From the NCBI GenBank assembly GCA_002840905.1, contig PHDD01000002.1, positions 159,563 through 223,562 of the forward strand: a stretch of 64,000 nt of DNA. Reading direction: 5' to 3'. The translations under genes were made by a program, and so were the position numbers. Source of the stretch: Bacteroidetes bacterium HGW-Bacteroidetes-4 (GTDB lineage Bacteria > Bacteroidota > Bacteroidia > Bacteroidales > SZUA-534). Within the stretch, counting starts at the first letter, position 1. Each line of letters starts with the position of its first letter. The notes under the pieces are model-generated. The model saw only the letters and a program-made list of their open reading frames with translations. It did not search any database and was not told the DNA's origin. Below, one piece after another: positions 34,805 through 44,388 of the stretch.

Positions 34805-36982
34805 CTAATTGCGGCTCATTGCATTTATTGAACCTGGCAATGTAAGCGTAACCTCAGTTCCTTTGGCAATGGAGCTTTCAATTAACAGGGTTCCAAAATT
34901 CTTTTCAACCAAAAGCTTTGTCAAAACCAAACCAATGCCACCACCCATTTCGCCATGCGTTCCCGTGGCTATGTAATTCTTCTTGGTGTTAAAAATACGG
35001 TTGAGTTGTTCTTTGGTAAATCCAACCCCGGCATCGCTAACTACAACAAGCAGCTTATTATCGATATTATTTGCCGTAATTTCAATTACACCTCCCTGAG
35101 TTGAAAATTTGATGGCGTTTTCAATAAGGTTACGAATGGCTATTTCAATCATTTTAGCATCAAAATAGCCTGAACTCTGCTCTTGTAAATGTATCCGAAA
35201 AACTATTTCTTTTTGTTTTGCACGCAAATGCTGAATTCCTATTACGTGATGTACAAGGTCAATAATCAAGTGATTGGCCGGTTCGTACTCAATTTTATCC
35301 AACTGCAACCGCGACCAATACAACAAATTTTCGAGCAGGTTATACGACATTACCAACGACTCCACCTGCCCTTCGGGTAATTTTTGAAAATCGTCACGGG
35401 CATCAGTCTGCTTGATTGCAAGCAATAAATTTTCGAGCGACCTTACCGGTTCAAAAACATTAAGCGAAGTAATATCGAAATAGCGCGATAAAGTAGCATT
35501 GGCTATGTCGTACTGATTCTTAAGGCTTTTAATAAAAGCTTTTTGCCTTCGCGATTTTTGTTCCAATTGTTTTATCGTAATACGGTATTTTCTATTCGTA
35601 TAGTAAATTCGAACCCATAACAAACCGCTCAATAAAAACGTAGCAAACAAAAAGCTTAAAAACAAGGTCAAATACTTCTTTTTTAAGCTTCGTTCGCGAT
35701 AAACCGAACCCAACAATTCCTTTTCCTTAAAATCGCCATCATTTTCCTGAGCGCTTAATCGCGATTCGAGATTGGCCATTTTTAAATAATATTCGTTGGT
35801 TAAAAATTGCTTATCGAGCATGTGCTGCTTTGTCCTATAATCGATGGCCGCTTTGTAATCACCTTGTTTATAATAATTATTGGCTATCATCTGGTAGGTT
35901 TCGAACATCAGTTTATCGGCCTTTAATACATCGGCCAAAACCAGACTTCTTACATAATAACTGTGCGCTTTTGAATAATGTTTTTCCAGGGTGTAAAGTT
36001 CGCCTAATTGCAGCAATAAAGTTGCTTGCCCCATCAAATCGCCAATATTATTTTTAATGGTAAAAGCTTCTTCAAAAGCCAGGCGGGCTTCATCAAACTT
36101 TTGCTGTTTCTTAAACAAACGTCCTTTACTTTCTTTAACCTGCCCCAGGAAAATCCATAAACTATCCTGGGTAAAATACTTTTGTGCAAGGTCGTAATTC
36201 TCCAGACTTTTCCCATAATTCCCCATGCGGTCGAGTACTTGTCCTTTGTTTAAAGCAGCTTGTCCGGCACCTTCGGCATTAACGTTTTTATTGAATGCAT
36301 TTAGAGCACGATCAAGGTAATCGAGAGCAATGGGAAGGTTTCCCGAACGGGAATAAAGCCCCGCTATAGAAATATAAACTAATAGTTGACGCAACGTATC
36401 ATTCTCTTTTTTAAAATTCTCCTGCGCCTGGAGGTAATCGTTCAGGGCTTCAGTAAAAAGTTCCAAATCGCAATGAATATTGCCTCGCGCCAATAACAAT
36501 TCGGCTTCGTAATTTTTATTTTCAATCTGACCTGCGTAAACCAAACCGGTTTTTATACTATTGGCCGCTTCGTTTAGATTTCCCTGTTCACGAAGTAAAA
36601 TACCATAATGGGTAAATAACCGACAATTCAAATTTATATTGTCGGATGCAATAAGTTCTTTCGCTTTATTAAAATAAGTTAATGCACTATCGTACTGATT
36701 AAGGGCCAAAAAATATTTTCCCCGGTAAAAATAAAATTCATCAATCCGGTGGTTTAGTTTTTGGTTAGCAATAAGCGTATCAGCAACTACAAGCATTTTA
36801 GCAACCCGAAGTGGATACTTATGCGAATTTTGATTGATGTAATTAAAAATACAAGTTAAGCGTTCACCGGGCAAAAGATTTTGCTGGTATGTATCACACA
36901 CAGAATCGACCATTGGCAAGCACTTTGCCATGGGTGTAATCAGGATTACAAATATTGTAATTACTATACTTCGACGATTCAC
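34805..36982 (-). CDS. TPR-containing sensor kinase-like protein lacking the phospho-acceptor histidine
   Basis: The 725-residue protein has a signal peptide, about eight TPR units over residues 60-430 (outside the inner membrane), one membrane helix (TLFLSFLFATFLLSGLLWVR, about 437-456), a coiled coil, a dimerisation-helix region and a GHKL ATPase domain. The ATPase has an N-box (IRNLIENAIKFS), G1 (DAGVGF) and G2 (GEMGGGIGL). In the dimerisation helix, FDITSLNVFEPVRSLENLL aligns with the usual F-S-I-I-A-H-D-L-R-S-P, putting Leu507 where the phosphorylated His should be. It may therefore signal without His phosphorylation or act as a pseudokinase. No response regulator is adjacent; a rhomboid gene follows. 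Confidence 0.85.
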   Translation of the reverse strand: MNRRSIVITIFVILITPMAKCLPMVDSVCDTYQQNLLPGERLTCIFNYINQNSHKYPLRVAKMLVVADTLIANQKLNHRIDEFYFYRGKYFLALNQYDSALTYFNKAKELIASDNINLNCRLFTHYGILLREQGNLNEAANSIKTGLVYAGQIENKNYEAELLLARGNIHCDLELFTEALNDYLQAQENFKKENDTLRQLLVYISIAGLYSRSGNLPIALDYLDRALNAFNKNVNAEGAGQAALNKGQVLDRMGNYGKSLENYDLAQKYFTQDSLWIFLGQVKESKGRLFKKQQKFDEARLAFEEAFTIKNNIGDLMGQATLLLQLGELYTLEKHYSKAHSYYVRSLVLADVLKADKLMFETYQMIANNYYKQGDYKAAIDYRTKQHMLDKQFLTNEYYLKMANLESRLSAQENDGDFKEKELLGSVYRERSLKKKYLTLFLSFLFATFLLSGLLWVRIYYTNRKYRITIKQLEQKSRRQKAFIKSLKNQYDIANATLSRYFDITSLNVFEPVRSLENLLLAIKQTDARDDFQKLPEGQVESLVMSYNLLENLLYWSRLQLDKIEYEPANHLIIDLVHHVIGIQHLRAKQKEIVFRIHLQEQSSGYFDAKMIEIAIRNLIENAIKFSTQGGVIEITANNIDNKLLVVVSDAGVGFTKEQLNRIFNTKKNYIATGTHGEMGGGIGLVLTKLLVEKNFGTLLIESSIAKGTEVTLTLPGSINAMSRN

Positions 36983-37139
36983 TTCATGCCTATTGATTAT
37001 TCAATGGCAAAATAGCATAATTTTAGAAAATAACAGCTTACCAAGCAGGCTTAATAAAAAAACAAGCCTACTTTTCTTATCAAATGCTGGAAAAATATGA
37101 GTTAGTATTGCGAAAACCCAAAAAGTGGGATAGGTTAAA

Positions 37140-37775
37140 TTAATTAATTATTCCGTAAAGCACTAAGGCATAGGAATAAAACCTAACAATTCGGGCAATT
37201 CCCAACCAAAGAAAAATATGAATCGGAAAACGCAGCATTCCGGATATCATACATATGGTACTATAGGGCAAAGGGAACAGGGCCGCAACTATTATAAATA
37301 CAGCACCCCATCGTTTAATTTTTGTAAAATGGTATTGGAACTTTTTATTTAAATAATCGTTCAGGCGTTTAATGCTTCCTACACGATAACCTATATGGTA
37401 CGAAACCAAGCCTCCGGTATACGACAGTATTGCCAATGCAGAAACCACAACCCAGGGATTGGTAAACTTACGGGCCCAGATAATAAAGAAATCGGGTGGT
37501 ATTAAGCCAAAAAAAGATTCAGAAAGGGTAAACAACATTAATACCATGCCATTGCCCATATTTCTAAAAAAAGAATTGAAAATACGGTCTAAATCAATAA
37601 CCCATTTTTCCAAACCCAAAAAAACCATAATTACCAAAAGCAATATGGCAGCAACTTTTAAAACATTTTTTGCCAGAAAAATATAGAATCCGCTACGGCT
37701 GTAGTACCGATGCCTTCTCTTCCATGTGTTTATATCCATTCTGTTGGCGTACATAAAATACTTATGAAATAACAT
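37140..37775 (-). CDS. VTT-domain (SNARE-associated/DedA-like, YqaA-type) membrane protein
   Basis: The 211-residue protein has five or six membrane helices and the VTT-type features FTLSESFFGLIPPDFFIIWA and GGLVSYHIGYRVG, then ALFPLPYSTICMISGMLRFP. This fits YqaA/DedA-like proteins, some of which are lipid flippases or affect membrane potential. The first Met (37775) and those at codons 7 and 13 are all possible starts; family similarity begins near residue 30. It stands alone. Confidence 0.83.
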   Translation of the reverse strand: MLFHKYFMYANRMDINTWKRRHRYYSRSGFYIFLAKNVLKVAAILLLVIMVFLGLEKWVIDLDRIFNSFFRNMGNGMVLMLFTLSESFFGLIPPDFFIIWARKFTNPWVVVSALAILSYTGGLVSYHIGYRVGSIKRLNDYLNKKFQYHFTKIKRWGAVFIIVAALFPLPYSTICMISGMLRFPIHIFLWLGIARIVRFYSYALVLYGIIN

Positions 37776-38209
37776 TCCGCATTTAACACGAAATATGAAT
37801 AATAGTTTAAAGCCTTACTCAGATTTTAATTGTCACTTTACGGGTAACATACAAGCTCTTTTGTTTACTTTTAAACGGAAACATTTACCAGCGAATTATG
37901 TGCCAATTTTAAAAAATTTCAGCGCTGAATTTATTTACGTTTTGCGTAATGCAGAGTTACTAAAATAATCGCTTGCAATATATTTTTTTTCAAACATTTA
38001 TATGTCAGGCTAATAGAACAAAATATAATTCCTCAAAGTACTTTTTTAATCCCACAAATAAACGAGATTAGTACCAAAAAATGCATAAAAAACATACAGA
38101 ATAGGGCAAATTATTTTTCTTTAGTAAAAGAAAACTTAATAGCTAACGGATAGCAATTTATATTTACTGCCTTTATGTCGCTTATGAAAAAACTAAATCA
38201 CAATTCTGT
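37776..38209. other. AT-rich intergenic region, no gene found
   Basis: This 434-bp stretch separates the VTT gene from the end of prfC. I see no open frame above about 20 codons. A 12-bp perfect palindrome TTCAGCGCTGAA (37918-37929) within AATTT context lies about 145 bp upstream of the VTT gene and might be an operator. Nothing else stands out. Confidence 0.5.
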
Positions 38210-39787
38210 TTAAAATTCAGAGGTAAAGAAAAACTCCAGGTTTTTAAACTTCATTTGTGCCATCTCCAAATCGTACGACGATTCGGCCAGATAAACATCG
38301 CGTCCGTGTTTGTCTTTGGCCAGCGATTTATATTTGCGTTTTTGAAAGTCTTCCCATTCGGCTTTGTCGTTTGGTCGAACCCAACAGGCCTTATACAGTT
38401 GTGCCGGTTCATAACGGCATTTGGCGTTGTATTCGTGCAACAGGCGATACTCAATCACCTCGAATTGCAATTGCCCCACACAACCAATAATTTTACGACC
38501 GTTCATGGTTAAGGTAAACAGCTGGGCAACACCTTCGTCCATCAATTGATCGACGCCTTTGGCCAATTGCTTCGACTTCATGGGATCAGCATTTTCAATG
38601 TAGCGAAACATTTCGGGCGAGAAGCTGGGCAAACCTTTGTAATTTATTAATTCTCCTTCGGTTAAGGTATCGCCAATTTTAAAGTTTCCGGAGTCGTGTA
38701 ACCCCACAATATCGCCGGGATAAGCTTCTTCAACAATCGACTGCTTATCGGCCATAAAAGCTGTTGGATTCGAAAATTTCAGGTCGCGTTCCAATCGGAT
38801 GTGCCGAAAATTGGTATTGCGCTTAAATTTACCGGAACATACTTTAACAAAAGCTATTCGGTTGCGGTGGTTGGGATCCATATTGGCATGGATTTTAAAA
38901 ACAAATCCGGTAAATTTTTCTTCGAAAGGGTCAACTACACGCTCAACAGCAGCCGAAGGACGGGGAAAAGGAGCTATACGAATAAACGACTCAAGCAATT
39001 CCCGTACACCAAAATTATACAAAGCACTGCCAAAAAATACCGGGGCTGTTTCTGCACTCAGGTATTCGTTAAGATTGAATTCGGGGTAAACGCCTTCAAC
39101 CAGTTCCAAATCTTCACGCAACTTAGCTGCATCGGCTTTTAAGGTAGCATCCAATTGCGGATCGTTCAAATCTTTAAACTCTTTCGGTTTTTCCGCTTTG
39201 GTTTTGTCATCGCCGGCAAAGTAATAGAGTTTCTTTTCAAAAATATTATAAACCGCTTTCAGGCGCTTTCCCATTCCCACAGGCCAGCTGAGCGGACGTA
39301 CTTTAATTTTCAGTTGTTCTTCAATTTCGTCGAGCAAATCGAAGGGGTCTTTTCCCTCGCGGTCGATTTTATTTACAAAAACAATTACGGGGGTTTTTCG
39401 CATGCGGCAAACCTGCATCAGTTTTTCGGTTTGAGCTTCAACTCCTTTGGCGGCATCAACCACTACAATTACACTATCAACGGCAGTAAGGGTTCTGAAG
39501 GTATCTTCAGCAAAATCCTGGTGCCCGGGTGTATCGAGAATATTAATTTTATAGCCCTCGTATTCAAAACCCATGACCGAGGTGGCCACCGAAATTCCCC
39601 GCTGACGCTCAATTTCCATAAAGTCGGAAGTGGCTGTTTTTTTTATCTTATTCGATTTTACTGCACCAGCCACATGAATGGCGCCCCCAAACAGCAATAA
39701 TTTTTCGGTTAAGGTAGTTTTTCCCGCATCGGGGTGACTCACAATGGCAAACGTCCGTCGCCGCTTAATTTCTTCGTTAAAACCCAT
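38210..39787 (-). CDS. prfC: Peptide chain release factor 3
   Basis: The 525-residue translational GTPase recycles RF1/RF2 after peptide release. G1 is SHPDAGKTT, the switch region ERQRGISVATSVMGF, G3 DTPGHQDF and G4 NKIDREGKDPF; the C-terminal part has GQLQFEVIEYRLLHEYNA. These features and the length separate RF3 from EF-G. It is monocistronic, with the fused ECF/THEP1 gene ending 64 bp upstream. Confidence 0.97.
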   Translation of the reverse strand: MGFNEEIKRRRTFAIVSHPDAGKTTLTEKLLLFGGAIHVAGAVKSNKIKKTATSDFMEIERQRGISVATSVMGFEYEGYKINILDTPGHQDFAEDTFRTLTAVDSVIVVVDAAKGVEAQTEKLMQVCRMRKTPVIVFVNKIDREGKDPFDLLDEIEEQLKIKVRPLSWPVGMGKRLKAVYNIFEKKLYYFAGDDKTKAEKPKEFKDLNDPQLDATLKADAAKLREDLELVEGVYPEFNLNEYLSAETAPVFFGSALYNFGVRELLESFIRIAPFPRPSAAVERVVDPFEEKFTGFVFKIHANMDPNHRNRIAFVKVCSGKFKRNTNFRHIRLERDLKFSNPTAFMADKQSIVEEAYPGDIVGLHDSGNFKIGDTLTEGELINYKGLPSFSPEMFRYIENADPMKSKQLAKGVDQLMDEGVAQLFTLTMNGRKIIGCVGQLQFEVIEYRLLHEYNAKCRYEPAQLYKACWVRPNDKAEWEDFQKRKYKSLAKDKHGRDVYLAESSYDLEMAQMKFKNLEFFFTSEF

Positions 39788-39851
39788 AGTATTGATAATT
39801 TCGGCTGCAAAAGTAAGGTTTTCAGTCGAGTAAAAAAGTTTTTATGTTAAT

Positions 39852-41582
39852 TTAAAGTCCCTGAAGCGCTTTTATTTTTTCCAATAAAACTTCAGGGGTA
39901 TCGCTGCCAATATCGGCCAGATAAACGGTTCCCACATCCCATTTCATGCGAATAAGCGGCACCAGTTTTTTTCGTACCACCCATACCTGAAGTATCGAAG
40001 GGTTTTGACAAAGTTTTTCGACGCCTGCACTCCAACCCTGGTTCATCAACTCCATGGGGCCCAGTTCGTCGATAATAACCAGCGATTTGTTTTTGACTAT
40101 GGCCGATTCAATGAATTCATGACCTGCTTTAAAAGCTTCGGGATTAAAAAAAAATCGTCGGAAAGGAAACCAGCCCTTCCTGGCTTTCGTGCCAATAAAG
40201 GGAACGGTTTGTTTCGATTTAACGAAAAAAAGCTGATAGGCTGTTTGTTCTGTGTTTTCACGGGTTCTTATGGTTAAAAAGCCGGAAACAGCAATTCCGG
40301 CATCAAGGCTCAAATCGACAAGTTTTTGAGAAAAGGTAGTTTTCCCCTGATGAACATCGCCTGTAATAATTATTATGGTTGGCTTTTGATTATTTTGTCG
40401 GGTAAAAAGTTCAAGCAGGCGCTGTGAACTGGCCAGAAAACGCAGTCCGGTCTTTTTAAGCGAATTATTTCCTTTTTGTGATACATTTATTTGCGAGATT
40501 AAGAAAGGTAAAGCCGAAAAAGCCAAATCGATGGCATGATACAAATTTTTAAATCCTTTATTATACAACAGCAGCTTAATGGAAGGGTTTTTCAGTTCGG
40601 CACCAATGGCGGTAAAGCCAATCATGATTAAAACTGCACGAAAAATCATCTTTAATGCAATAACAATACCGTCGCCTGCAAAAAAGGATTTACCGTTAAA
40701 AACATTCCAAACCAGGGCGGCAAACAGAGTAATAAGCACAAATTGTATCCAGATACCCGGTTTTTTTAAGCGTGATAATGCCTGTCGGTAATAAATAAAA
40801 CAAACACTTAAATAAACCACACCAATAACAAGTGCAAATAGTTGGAGGTTTTTATTGAGCATCCATAAAGTAAGTACAATGAGCGAAACATGACCCAGCA
40901 AAAAAACATAAGCCATTACACCCGATTCGCTTTTAACCGCCTGTATTTTCTTATGCCGCTCAAAGGGAATTTCAAGCTCATCGTGAACAGGAAAAGTGCG
41001 CTTACTTTTTGCCCCGGCCCGCAAGCCCAGCAAAGCAGCAAAAAAACCGGCAAGCAGGTAAATCAGGGTGAGCATTAACAAAGCATGAATGGGTTCGCCC
41101 AGATGCACCAGTTTAAGCTGTCTCAGTGCAAAACTGTACAGCTGAGAAAGCATGTAAACCAAATCGAAACCATAATAAAGCAGCAGGCTTACCGCTTTAT
41201 GTGCCAGCGAACTGAATACGGCCAGGGCTCCACCTATTAAATAAGCCGGTACATTTCGTCCCAACAAGCGGATGCTTAGTTCCAAAAGAACCGCTTCGGC
41301 CAGAATCCCGGTCATGGGCCCTATAATAATGGCGCTGGGGCTAATTGATTTCATCAGGGCGCAAATCAAACCTGCACGTATGATTAGTCCGCGTTCGTTC
41401 CAGATTTGCGCATAGGCTACCAATAAAAAAACCGATAGAAACGACAAAAAAGTACCCGACATGGGAACCTTCATATTGTGCAAAAAACTGCCCAGCACAA
41501 TTTCAATGGAGGCCCAAATACTGCCCACAACGGCAGCTTTTAACCATACAGCGTTTAAGGGAATGTAGGTATAAGTTTTCAA
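39852..41582 (-). CDS. Fusion of ECF-transporter-like membrane regions with a THEP1-type NTPase
   Basis: The 576-residue protein has three parts. Residues about 10-195 hold five or six membrane helices resembling an ECF S component (SISPSAIIIGPMTGILAEAV). Residues about 215-395 hold more helices followed by amphipathic stretches like an EcfT component (FRAVLIMIGFTAIGAEL, AIDLAFSALPFLISQI), but I see no ARG coupling motif. Residues about 405-576 are a THEP1 (NTPase_1) domain with Walker A GDVHQGKTT (Lys414) and Walker B LVIIDELGPMEL (Asp501, Glu502). THEP1 proteins hydrolyse nucleoside triphosphates; here the NTPase may power or gate the membrane part. No transport substrate is suggested by the neighbours. 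Confidence 0.72.
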   Translation of the reverse strand: MKTYTYIPLNAVWLKAAVVGSIWASIEIVLGSFLHNMKVPMSGTFLSFLSVFLLVAYAQIWNERGLIIRAGLICALMKSISPSAIIIGPMTGILAEAVLLELSIRLLGRNVPAYLIGGALAVFSSLAHKAVSLLLYYGFDLVYMLSQLYSFALRQLKLVHLGEPIHALLMLTLIYLLAGFFAALLGLRAGAKSKRTFPVHDELEIPFERHKKIQAVKSESGVMAYVFLLGHVSLIVLTLWMLNKNLQLFALVIGVVYLSVCFIYYRQALSRLKKPGIWIQFVLITLFAALVWNVFNGKSFFAGDGIVIALKMIFRAVLIMIGFTAIGAELKNPSIKLLLYNKGFKNLYHAIDLAFSALPFLISQINVSQKGNNSLKKTGLRFLASSQRLLELFTRQNNQKPTIIIITGDVHQGKTTFSQKLVDLSLDAGIAVSGFLTIRTRENTEQTAYQLFFVKSKQTVPFIGTKARKGWFPFRRFFFNPEAFKAGHEFIESAIVKNKSLVIIDELGPMELMNQGWSAGVEKLCQNPSILQVWVVRKKLVPLIRMKWDVGTVYLADIGSDTPEVLLEKIKALQGL

Positions 41583-41650
41583 CAGTTCAGCAATTCAAGC
41601 TATTGTTTAATTGGTATGCCGCATTTTATCGGGCATATGCCCCCAAATAT

Positions 41651-41684
41651 AAAAAAAGCTTCTGCTATAAAAGCAGAAACTTTT
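41651..41684 (-). terminator. Rho-independent terminator after the CotH-family gene
   Basis: On the minus strand GCAGAA pairs with TTCTGC (extended by an outer AAAG/CTTT pair with one mismatch) around a short loop, then a T-rich run follows. It lies 24-57 bp after the CotH-family stop codon. Confidence 0.8.
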
Positions 41685-41707
41685 AATTCTTATTCCGGAT
41701 AATCAGA

Positions 41708-44269
41708 TTAATACACCATTAGCTTCGTCTGCAATGCCCGGTTGTTTCCCGATACTTTAACCAGATACATTCCTTTGGGTAATTGCTCAGTTATTAAAAC
41801 ACGGGTTAATTGCGGTACCTGTTGCTGATAAACCTGGGCTCCGCTAAGCGAATAAATAAGCAATGACTCAACATTAAAAGGTGCGCTCACGGTTACGTTC
41901 CCTGAATTGGCGGGATTTGGAAATACACTCAGGAGGGTGCCGGAATTTATTTCGTCAATTCCTAATACTTCATCGTCGTACCAAAATTCCACCACATTAT
42001 GACCGGCAACCAAAGTATATTGCCGGTTGCCATCGCCTCCCAAATCGTGAAATTCGGCGGTTCCCCAACTGGCATTGATGCGCGCTTTAAATTCAATGAT
42101 ATCGTTGGCTGCAAAACCAAACTCAGTAAAAGCATAAATCCCATCGTTATTGCCATCGTAAACCCTGGCTCCACCGCTCCAATTGTTGAAGGTTCCGGCC
42201 ACATCGATAAAATCGGTTTGCGGATTAAAAGAACCTTTCCTGATTTGCTCGTTCATATTGATGCGGTAGGTAATAAAAGCCACACCGGCATTTCCGTTTT
42301 CTCCTCCCGGAGTAAAAAATGCCTGCTCAAGCCAGTTGTCCGAATCATCGAACCCGCTGGAATAATTGGGTTCCTGGGCCGGATAATCCATAGTAAAGAT
42401 GCTGGCAAAACCGGTTTCATACGAATCGAACAAGCCCACCGATTCACCGTTGGCACTTAACTTAAAATTGGCGTGATTGGGCCCCTGGTATTTTTCGTCG
42501 TCGGCCCAGATAATGTAATATTCGCCAGGTTCAAGCACCTTATTGGGTAAACCAAATTTCGATGGATTCAACAAGTTGTCGCTGAGGTAAAGTCCTTCCA
42601 GGTTGACTGGCTGAGTCCCCAGATTACGAATCTCAATCCAATCGTCGGTTTCACCGTAATTATCGACAATGGTTGCACTATTGCCGGCCATAAGCTCTGT
42701 AATTTTTAATTCAAGAGTACTTTCGCCAATGGTAATGCTGTAAAGGCCGAACGAGGGCTCGCGGGTATGCTTACCGCCTGCATCGCTGGCTTCAAGATAA
42801 TAGTTTACCATTCCGGGTTCCGACAGGGCAGGCAACTGAGCCACAAATTTTCCATTGGCATTTTGTGTCATCGAAACCGAATTCCAGGCCCCCTGGTTTA
42901 CCTGATAAAAGAGTTCTCCGGTTGGAGCCGCCTCGTCGTCGGTAAGATCGGCCTGAATGTCAATTGCCTGGTTTAAACGGGGAAAATTATGATACACATT
43001 CTCGACAATAGGTGCAATGGGATTTAACACCAATTGCGCCTTAATGCTGTTCACGCGTGTGCTTATATAGGGTTTTAATCCATAATGGATAAAAAATGTT
43101 TCAATGGTCGAAGTGTAGGAATTGTGAAAATCATCAACCGCCCATCCCCAATCCAAAGAACGGTAAGGATCGGCTTCGGCCGATGCATTTATTTTAGTTT
43201 TAATGGCATCTATTTCACCTAAATAAAATGAGGGATCAGCAAATTCCGTTATTAATTGGTTTATAAAAAAGGAGAACCTATCGCGGTAAACGGGATTAGC
43301 AAATACTTTTGAAGTTAAAGGACTGTTTTCCGCCCACCAATTGTAGATATTACGCGTTGCTAATCCTCCCACCATAAAGTCAACGCCAAAGGTATTATCC
43401 ACATCGTAAGGCAAAAACTCAAATTTGCCGGTGAATTTATTGTTGAACAGGTAAAAATTATTCCGGTTAATGGAAATGGCATCCCAATGGCCGGTAAAAA
43501 TTTCGACGGCCAGGTAGCGTAAAAAGCCGTTTACGTTAAAAATGGGTTCCACAAACTCGGGAAAATCGGCCGCGTTGGTTTCATTAATTACCCGGGTCAG
43601 GTTAATTAAATCGGAAAAATCGTCGGATTCCTCATTGGTTTTTAATTCATAGCCCTGGTTTTTGTATTCCTGTTTATTGGTACCCAGATAGGATAAATCG
43701 GCCGGATGGGTACACTTGTAAAGGTTTCCGTAGTCGTTGGCAAAGCGGCTTTGTACAAATTCCTCATCAATGTGTTCCACATTAATGTATAAACCGTAAT
43801 AGTTGTTATTGATGTAAACTTCGACATGGTTACTGCGCGAACCCACTACCCGCATCTGGCGGAATAAATTCCAAACCAAAAGACTCCGGATAACCGACGG
43901 GTCGTTATGTTCGCCATTCAGGTTCATTTTTTCGATGCCATAAAACTTGCCACCGGGCGTAAAAGTGTTGAAGGAAATTTTAAACGACTTTTTTGCCGAT
44001 TGCCGCGAGGTATTCCCGCGCAAGCGAAAACCCACTTCATTCACCACGTCGACCAAGCCCGCGGCGGTATATTTAAACCCGGCTTTAAACTCGTGATCGG
44101 AGTCTACATTTTGGTAAATCCAGTCCAGGCTGTCGGGGTGAATGGTAATATCGACCCGGGGAATAACATCGGTACGATAGATGTGGTTAACATCGGGAAA
44201 AAAAGGCTGGGCCTGAGTGAAGCTGGTTAAGAGCAACAAAAACAATATCAGATGTAGATTTCGCGTCAT
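41708..44269 (-). CDS. Secreted CotH-kinase-family protein with lamin-tail and starch-binding-like modules and T9SS signal
   Basis: From the ATG at 44267-44269 (signal peptide ending in SFTQAQ) the product is 853 residues. The CotH domain covers about 30-400, with RLRGNTSRQSAKKSFKISF and the likely active-site phrases HWDAISINRNNFYLF and PYDVDNTFG. A lamin-tail domain follows (ITELMAGNSATIVDNYGETD), then a beta module with DFIDVAGTFNNWSGG, and a T9SS type-A sorting domain (VFPNPANSGN to the C-terminus). CotH proteins are kinase-like enzymes that phosphorylate proteins in Bacillus spore coats. The module matches those in the neighbouring starch-binding protein, tying this gene to the starch locus. 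It lies downstream of the amylase behind its own hairpin. Confidence 0.87.
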   Translation of the reverse strand: MTRNLHLILFLLLLTSFTQAQPFFPDVNHIYRTDVIPRVDITIHPDSLDWIYQNVDSDHEFKAGFKYTAAGLVDVVNEVGFRLRGNTSRQSAKKSFKISFNTFTPGGKFYGIEKMNLNGEHNDPSVIRSLLVWNLFRQMRVVGSRSNHVEVYINNNYYGLYINVEHIDEEFVQSRFANDYGNLYKCTHPADLSYLGTNKQEYKNQGYELKTNEESDDFSDLINLTRVINETNAADFPEFVEPIFNVNGFLRYLAVEIFTGHWDAISINRNNFYLFNNKFTGKFEFLPYDVDNTFGVDFMVGGLATRNIYNWWAENSPLTSKVFANPVYRDRFSFFINQLITEFADPSFYLGEIDAIKTKINASAEADPYRSLDWGWAVDDFHNSYTSTIETFFIHYGLKPYISTRVNSIKAQLVLNPIAPIVENVYHNFPRLNQAIDIQADLTDDEAAPTGELFYQVNQGAWNSVSMTQNANGKFVAQLPALSEPGMVNYYLEASDAGGKHTREPSFGLYSITIGESTLELKITELMAGNSATIVDNYGETDDWIEIRNLGTQPVNLEGLYLSDNLLNPSKFGLPNKVLEPGEYYIIWADDEKYQGPNHANFKLSANGESVGLFDSYETGFASIFTMDYPAQEPNYSSGFDDSDNWLEQAFFTPGGENGNAGVAFITYRINMNEQIRKGSFNPQTDFIDVAGTFNNWSGGARVYDGNNDGIYAFTEFGFAANDIIEFKARINASWGTAEFHDLGGDGNRQYTLVAGHNVVEFWYDDEVLGIDEINSGTLLSVFPNPANSGNVTVSAPFNVESLLIYSLSGAQVYQQQVPQLTRVLITEQLPKGMYLVKVSGNNRALQTKLMVY

Positions 44270-44317
44270 AAAAATTGTTTTAATGGTAAGGATAAAAAAA
44301 ATTCGAAAACCCGGTAC

Positions 44318-44360
44318 TTTAAAAAACAAACCTCCGCGATTTTTAATTCCGGAGGTTTGT
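44318..44360 (-). terminator. Rho-independent terminator after the amylase gene
   Basis: A perfect 11-bp stem, ACAAACCTCCG (44326-44336) with CGGAGGTTTGT (44350-44360), is followed on the minus strand by a T run. It lies 29 bp after the amylase stop codon. Confidence 0.93.
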
Positions 44361-44388
44361 ATCAATTCTTTTCTTTTTTATATGCAAA

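Noticed and set aside
39155..39700. 181-codon frame antisense to prfC
   Set aside because: Phe-rich shadow translation of a conserved GTPase gene.
44270..44365. Longer CotH-family start at 44365
   Set aside because: It runs through the amylase terminator hairpin; the ATG at 44269 gives a proper signal peptide.
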